NCBI RefSeq assembly: GCF_001499655.1
Contig: NZ_LN879502.1
Coordinates: 558,001-622,000, forward strand
DNA length: 64,000 bases
Direction of reading: 5' to 3'
Origin: Candidatus Protochlamydia naegleriophila
Lineage (GTDB): Bacteria; Chlamydiota; Chlamydiia; Chlamydiales; Parachlamydiaceae
Shown here: piece after piece, positions 61,329 to 64,000 of the stretch
Layout: the number at the start of each line of letters is the position of its first letter
Numbering within the stretch: the first letter of the stretch is position 1
The notes under the pieces: model-generated
What the model was told of the DNA's origin: nothing
The model's database searches: none
The model's input: the letters and a program-made list of their open reading frames with translations, nothing else
Made by a program: the position numbers and the translations under genes

Positions 61329-61862
61329 TTATGCCGAATTCGTTGCGCTTGCAACTAAAGCTGCTAAAAAATTGTCGTAGGAGCGGTCGCCATCAAAGCG
61401 CTCTTCATTGATGAAGAAGCAAGGCGTTCCATTGACTCCGCTGCGCACCCCATTGTGAAAATCAGCTTCGATGTGACTCGTGAGAGTTCGGTTTTCGAGG
61501 TTTTCTTTAAATGCGGGAATGTCGAGCTTAAGCTCTTCAGCAAACTCGACAAAGGCACCGGGCGCCAAGGTTTTTTGATGCCTATAGATCATGTCGTGCA
61601 TGTCCCAGAATTTGTTTTGCAACGAGGCTGCTTCAGCTGCTTGAGCAGCCAATAAGGCTAAAGGATGGGCTTGTTGAAGCGGAAAGTGGCGGAAGATATA
61701 GCGCATTTGGCCCGAGAGCTGCTTTTGAATCTGCCTGACAATGGGATAGGCTAAAGCGCAATAAAGGCATTGATAGTCGCCATATTCAACGAGCGTCACG
61801 GGCGCTTCCATTGGCCCTTGGATATGGTCTTTTTCCGAAACGGGGATTCTTAAATGGGGCAT
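61329..61862 (-). CDS. DsbA-family thioredoxin-fold oxidoreductase
   Basis: 177 residues with active site CLYC near residue 33 (VEYGDYQCLYCALAYP), the long helical insert of DsbA (LLAAQAAEAASLQNKFWDMHD), and the cis-Pro region NGTPCFFINEERFDG. No signal peptide, so it looks cytoplasmic, like FrnE/DsbA-like proteins, unless the start is wrong. It lies 19 nt downstream of the peroxiredoxin and next to the GNAT gene. Confidence 0.92.
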   Translation of the reverse strand: MPHLRIPVSEKDHIQGPMEAPVTLVEYGDYQCLYCALAYPIVRQIQKQLSGQMRYIFRHFPLQQAHPLALLAAQAAEAASLQNKFWDMHDMIYRHQKTLAPGAFVEFAEELKLDIPAFKENLENRTLTSHIEADFHNGVRSGVNGTPCFFINEERFDGDRSYDNFLAALVASATNSA

Positions 61863-61881
61863 TCATGGCTCCTAGATGAAG

Positions 61882-62361
61882 TTATGAGGCCTTAGATTTT
61901 TTTTGTAGGGCTTCTAAAGCTTCTAAAATTCCGTCTGCGCCTGGATTAATGCCAATCGGGGAGACATAGCTCCAGCTAATTTTCCCCTCTTCATCAATGA
62001 CAAAAAGGGCTCGCTCAGTCGTTCCATCTGCTTCTCTAAAAACCCCGTAAGCCTTCGCCGTTTCGCCTTTCGGTTCGAAGTCGGAAAGGAGTGAAAAGTG
62101 CAGTTTGCGCTCCTCGGCAAAAGCTAAATGGCACCAGACGCCATCAACGGAGATGGCAACGAGATCGGCATTGAGATTTTTAAAGTCGTGAATGAGTTCA
62201 TTGTAAAGGCTTAGCTGGTCGCTGCAAACAGGACTCCAATCGGCTGGATAGAAAATCAGAACCAAGGGGCGCCCTTTAAAATCAGAGAGTGAAAGGCGTT
62301 GATCGGGCGTGGCTAAAAGTTGAAAAGAAGGAGCTAAGGTTCCGGCCTTAAGAGCTGTCAT
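61882..62361 (-). CDS. Peroxiredoxin (AhpC/TSA family)
   Basis: 159 residues from ATG 62361, which GAGG precedes at 5 nt; the frame extends to 62457 with a less typical 32-residue lead. Peroxide-reducing thiol protein: the peroxidatic cysteine is in ADWSPVCSDQ, with VLIFYPADW before it, and ERALFVIDEEGKISWSYVSP follows. Only the peroxidatic Cys is clear; WCHLAFAEE has a second Cys in the middle. First of a peroxiredoxin-DsbA-GNAT unit. Confidence 0.92.
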   Translation of the reverse strand: MTALKAGTLAPSFQLLATPDQRLSLSDFKGRPLVLIFYPADWSPVCSDQLSLYNELIHDFKNLNADLVAISVDGVWCHLAFAEERKLHFSLLSDFEPKGETAKAYGVFREADGTTERALFVIDEEGKISWSYVSPIGINPGADGILEALEALQKKSKAS

Positions 62362-62519
62362 GTCAACCTCGAGTTTTCTTGAAGAGTCAAAACGTTCTTT
62401 ATAGAGAGGGAAAAATAATTTTACAATGAATTGTTCGCTTAAATCCACGAGGCTCATGCAAAAATCTAGCCTTTCGCAAGAGCCTCCTGGGTGTGAAATT
62501 TATTGATTCAGGCCTCAGC

Positions 62520-62996
62520 CTAGAACTGAATTCCCTCAGCTGGAGGCGTAAATTCCCTTCTCAACTGTTCGATGCGCTGGTCGCTAAGCGACCAAAGAGG
62601 AAAAGGAAAGGTGCGAATAAACAGTTTAATTTGAAGCCACAAGAGATGAAGTTTAGAAGAGGTTGGCAGAATGTGGATTTGAAAGTGGGGAATGCCGAGT
62701 CCATTTTTCTCGTATTGTAAGTTTGAACAATAACCGAATACATGCTGAAAAACGTCTTTGATGCGTAATTGTACTTCATGCAGATTTTCACATTCTTCTG
62801 CTGTTAAATCAAACCGCGTGTCGCGATGCTCATTTGGAACAACGATTAGATGTCCCTTCGTTAGTGGTTTATGATCGAATAAGACCTTCCAGTAACGGGT
62901 TCCAAAAAGAATTTGACGGTTCGTCACTCTTTCTCCGAGTGGGCTAGATGCACAGAAAGGGCAATTTGGCAAAAGAGGCGCATTTCCAATATTCAT
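62520..62996 (-). CDS. HIT-superfamily protein with altered histidine triad
   Basis: 158 residues. HIT fold: FDHKPLTKGHLIVVPNEHRD, and the triad segment PHFQIHILPTS. The usual H-x-H-x-H reads His-Phe-Gln-Ile-His: the middle nucleophilic His is Gln. A Cys pair (NCPFCAS) near the N-terminus recalls zinc-binding HIT and GalT-like proteins. It may have lost nucleotidyl hydrolase activity or act as a nucleotide binder. Downstream 62362-62519 holds the end of the neighbouring frame. Confidence 0.85.
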   Translation of the reverse strand: MNIGNAPLLPNCPFCASSPLGERVTNRQILFGTRYWKVLFDHKPLTKGHLIVVPNEHRDTRFDLTAEECENLHEVQLRIKDVFQHVFGYCSNLQYEKNGLGIPHFQIHILPTSSKLHLLWLQIKLFIRTFPFPLWSLSDQRIEQLRREFTPPAEGIQF

Positions 62997-63119
62997 GAAT
63001 TTTCCCCAATGATTAGATTTGTGAACGATTAGCTATATTAAATTGTGAATTAATAAATAAAAAGAACAACTAAGAGTCAAAATCAAAATAAAGCAGGATC
63101 CTAAATTTCTTTGGGAAAG

Positions 63120-63596
63120 CTAATCGGAGGCTTTTGAGAAAGAGTCAACTTGTCCTTTAGCAATCTTGAGGTAATCATTTAAGTCCATTTGAATCGAATG
63201 AGTAAGAGAGCCGGCATTAAAACTAATCCTTGGCTGTTGTAAGAGTGAGCGGTCGATCCATAGATCAAACGGCAAAATGGGCTTTCCGAAGGGAGGAACG
63301 GCTCCTGGTACCAACTGAGTCATGGAGGCTAATTCTTCTTTGGTGGCGAAGCGCAATGACTTAGTGTGTAAAATTTTTTTAATCCGCTTGGTATCCAACT
63401 GCAAAATAGCGCTGAGGACAAACAAATAAAACTGGTCACCAACTTTGATGACCAATGCTTTAGCACCTCTCTCTAAAGAGTCGCCACGGACCGATGCCGA
63501 TTCCTCACACGTGTGCGTGGGAGTATGTTCTAAGAGCCTATAGGGAATGTTGGCTTGTTGCAGGAGCTTTTCAATGTTATTTAAAACGAGACTCAT
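63120..63596 (-). CDS. YbaK/ProX-type aminoacyl-tRNA deacylase
   Basis: 158 residues of the INS/YbaK editing fold that hydrolyses mischarged tRNAs in trans. Landmarks: YRLLEHTPTHTCEES, GAKALVIKV with the conserved catalytic Lys, GAVPPFGKPILPF (matches GxxPPFG), and FNAGSLTHSIQM. Closest in feel to ProX/YbaK proteins that clear Ala- or Cys-tRNA(Pro). It follows the lyase-type gene by 16 nt on the same strand. Confidence 0.92.
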   Translation of the reverse strand: MSLVLNNIEKLLQQANIPYRLLEHTPTHTCEESASVRGDSLERGAKALVIKVGDQFYLFVLSAILQLDTKRIKKILHTKSLRFATKEELASMTQLVPGAVPPFGKPILPFDLWIDRSLLQQPRISFNAGSLTHSIQMDLNDYLKIAKGQVDSFSKASD

Positions 63597-63612
63597 TGTA
63601 TTACCCCTATGT

Positions 63613-64000
63613 TCAGTTTTTTGAAATCAATTGATGAAAATTGGTAGAGTCGATATTGGCACCGCTAAGGAGGCAAACGGCAGGGCCTTTTAAAGCTATT
63701 TTTGAAAAGAGCAAGGCTGCCAAGGAAACAGCTCCGGAAGGCTCTGTCACAATATTCAACGCTCGATAGATAAAGGCCATGGCAAACTGGATTTGAGCGT
63801 CGCTCACCACTTCGACTAGATCGACATGTTCTTGCAGCAAAGGCCAATTTAAAACTCCAACTTGACTGGCTCTTAATCCGTCGGCAATTGTTTCGATCTC
63901 TTTCAACGCAAAGCGCTCACCTTTTTGCCTTGCTAAGCAGTAATCTTGGGCTCCTTTGGGCTCTATGCCGATGGTTTGAATGGAAGCATTCAAACTTTTA
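63613..64000 (-). CDS. Threonine dehydratase/serine racemase-type PLP enzyme, partial (C-terminal part)
   Basis: The frame is open at the window edge, so only the last 129 or so codons are seen. The region IGIEPKGAQD, TIADGLRASQVGVLNW, IYRALNIVTEPSGAVSLAAL and VCLLSGANID is the C-terminal half of fold-type II PLP lyases such as catabolic threonine/serine dehydratase or serine racemase. The PLP lysine and N-terminal part lie beyond 64000. Substrate (Thr, Ser or hydroxyaspartate) cannot be told. Confidence 0.85.
   Translation of the reverse strand, partial: KSLNASIQTIGIEPKGAQDYCLARQKGERFALKEIETIADGLRASQVGVLNWPLLQEHVDLVEVVSDAQIQFAMAFIYRALNIVTEPSGAVSLAALLFSKIALKGPAVCLLSGANIDSTNFHQLISKN

Noticed and set aside
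1-64000. CRISPR arrays, insertion sequences or integrase genes
   Set aside because: No regularly spaced repeats, no transposase or integrase motif and no terminal inverted repeats were found by reading.

Overview
The window is a 64 kb piece of a chlamydial chromosome, most likely from an amoeba-associated member of the Parachlamydiaceae group (Protochlamydia/Parachlamydia type). Three things point this way. First, several gene blocks match the order known from Chlamydia trachomatis: rsmH-ftsL-like-ftsI-murE-amiA (CT272-CT268); uppS-cdsA-cmk-plsC (CT450-CT453); and SWIB-yaeI-ispD-truA-HAD phosphatase-lipoprotein (CT460-CT465). Second, it carries family markers: a nucleotide (ATP/ADP) translocase, a SWIB-domain protein and a metal P-type ATPase. 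Third, many lineage-specific genes and decayed genes lie between the conserved blocks, as expected for an environmental chlamydia with a larger genome.

Layout. 0.1-6.2 kb: division and cell-wall operon, then an SMR exporter. 6.4-10 kb: tRNA-Arg, an amino-acid permease and gnd. 10.3-15.4 kb: a minus-strand lipid and precursor block (plsC, cmk, cdsA, uppS) followed by lepA and tRNA-Leu(CAG). 15.8-22 kb: a decayed gene, a metal ATPase, a PARG-like macrodomain protein, an alcohol dehydrogenase and two tiny unknown genes. 22-31 kb: a DUF2851 protein, a plastid-UGP3-like uridylyltransferase, then the SWIB-to-lipoprotein block and tRNA-Leu(CAA). 31-44.7 kb: an accessory region with an outer-membrane barrel, a repeat protein broken at two T7 runs, a glycosyltransferase-like protein followed by a broken HExxH domain, a CPBP protease, a TetR unit, an acyltransferase, a decayed polymorphic-toxin tail and assorted hydrolases or dehydrogenases. 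45-53 kb: quinone reductase, aquaporin, pdxH, small secreted or membrane proteins including a LecA-like lectin, a Ham1-type pyrophosphatase and the nucleotide transporter. 53-64 kb: a CheD-like predicted deamidase, a decayed GMC oxidoreductase, a VOC-EVE-MarR operon with a long operator palindrome, tag, an exported HD protein, a TPR protein, and a redox/stress cluster (FMN reductase, GNAT, DsbA-like, peroxiredoxin, HIT, YbaK) ending in a truncated threonine-dehydratase-type gene.

How the genes fit together. The conserved part supplies cell division with lipid II chemistry (MurE, FtsI, amidase, UppS), phospholipid and isoprenoid precursors (CdsA, PlsC, IspD), and nucleotide import. The accessory part looks like host-interaction and stress biology. 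The strongest candidates for undescribed host-directed proteins are the PARG-like protein, the CheD/CNF-like protein, the LecA-like secreted lectin and the glycosyltransferase/HExxH remnant. No CRISPR array, intact insertion sequence, rRNA operon or replication origin was seen.
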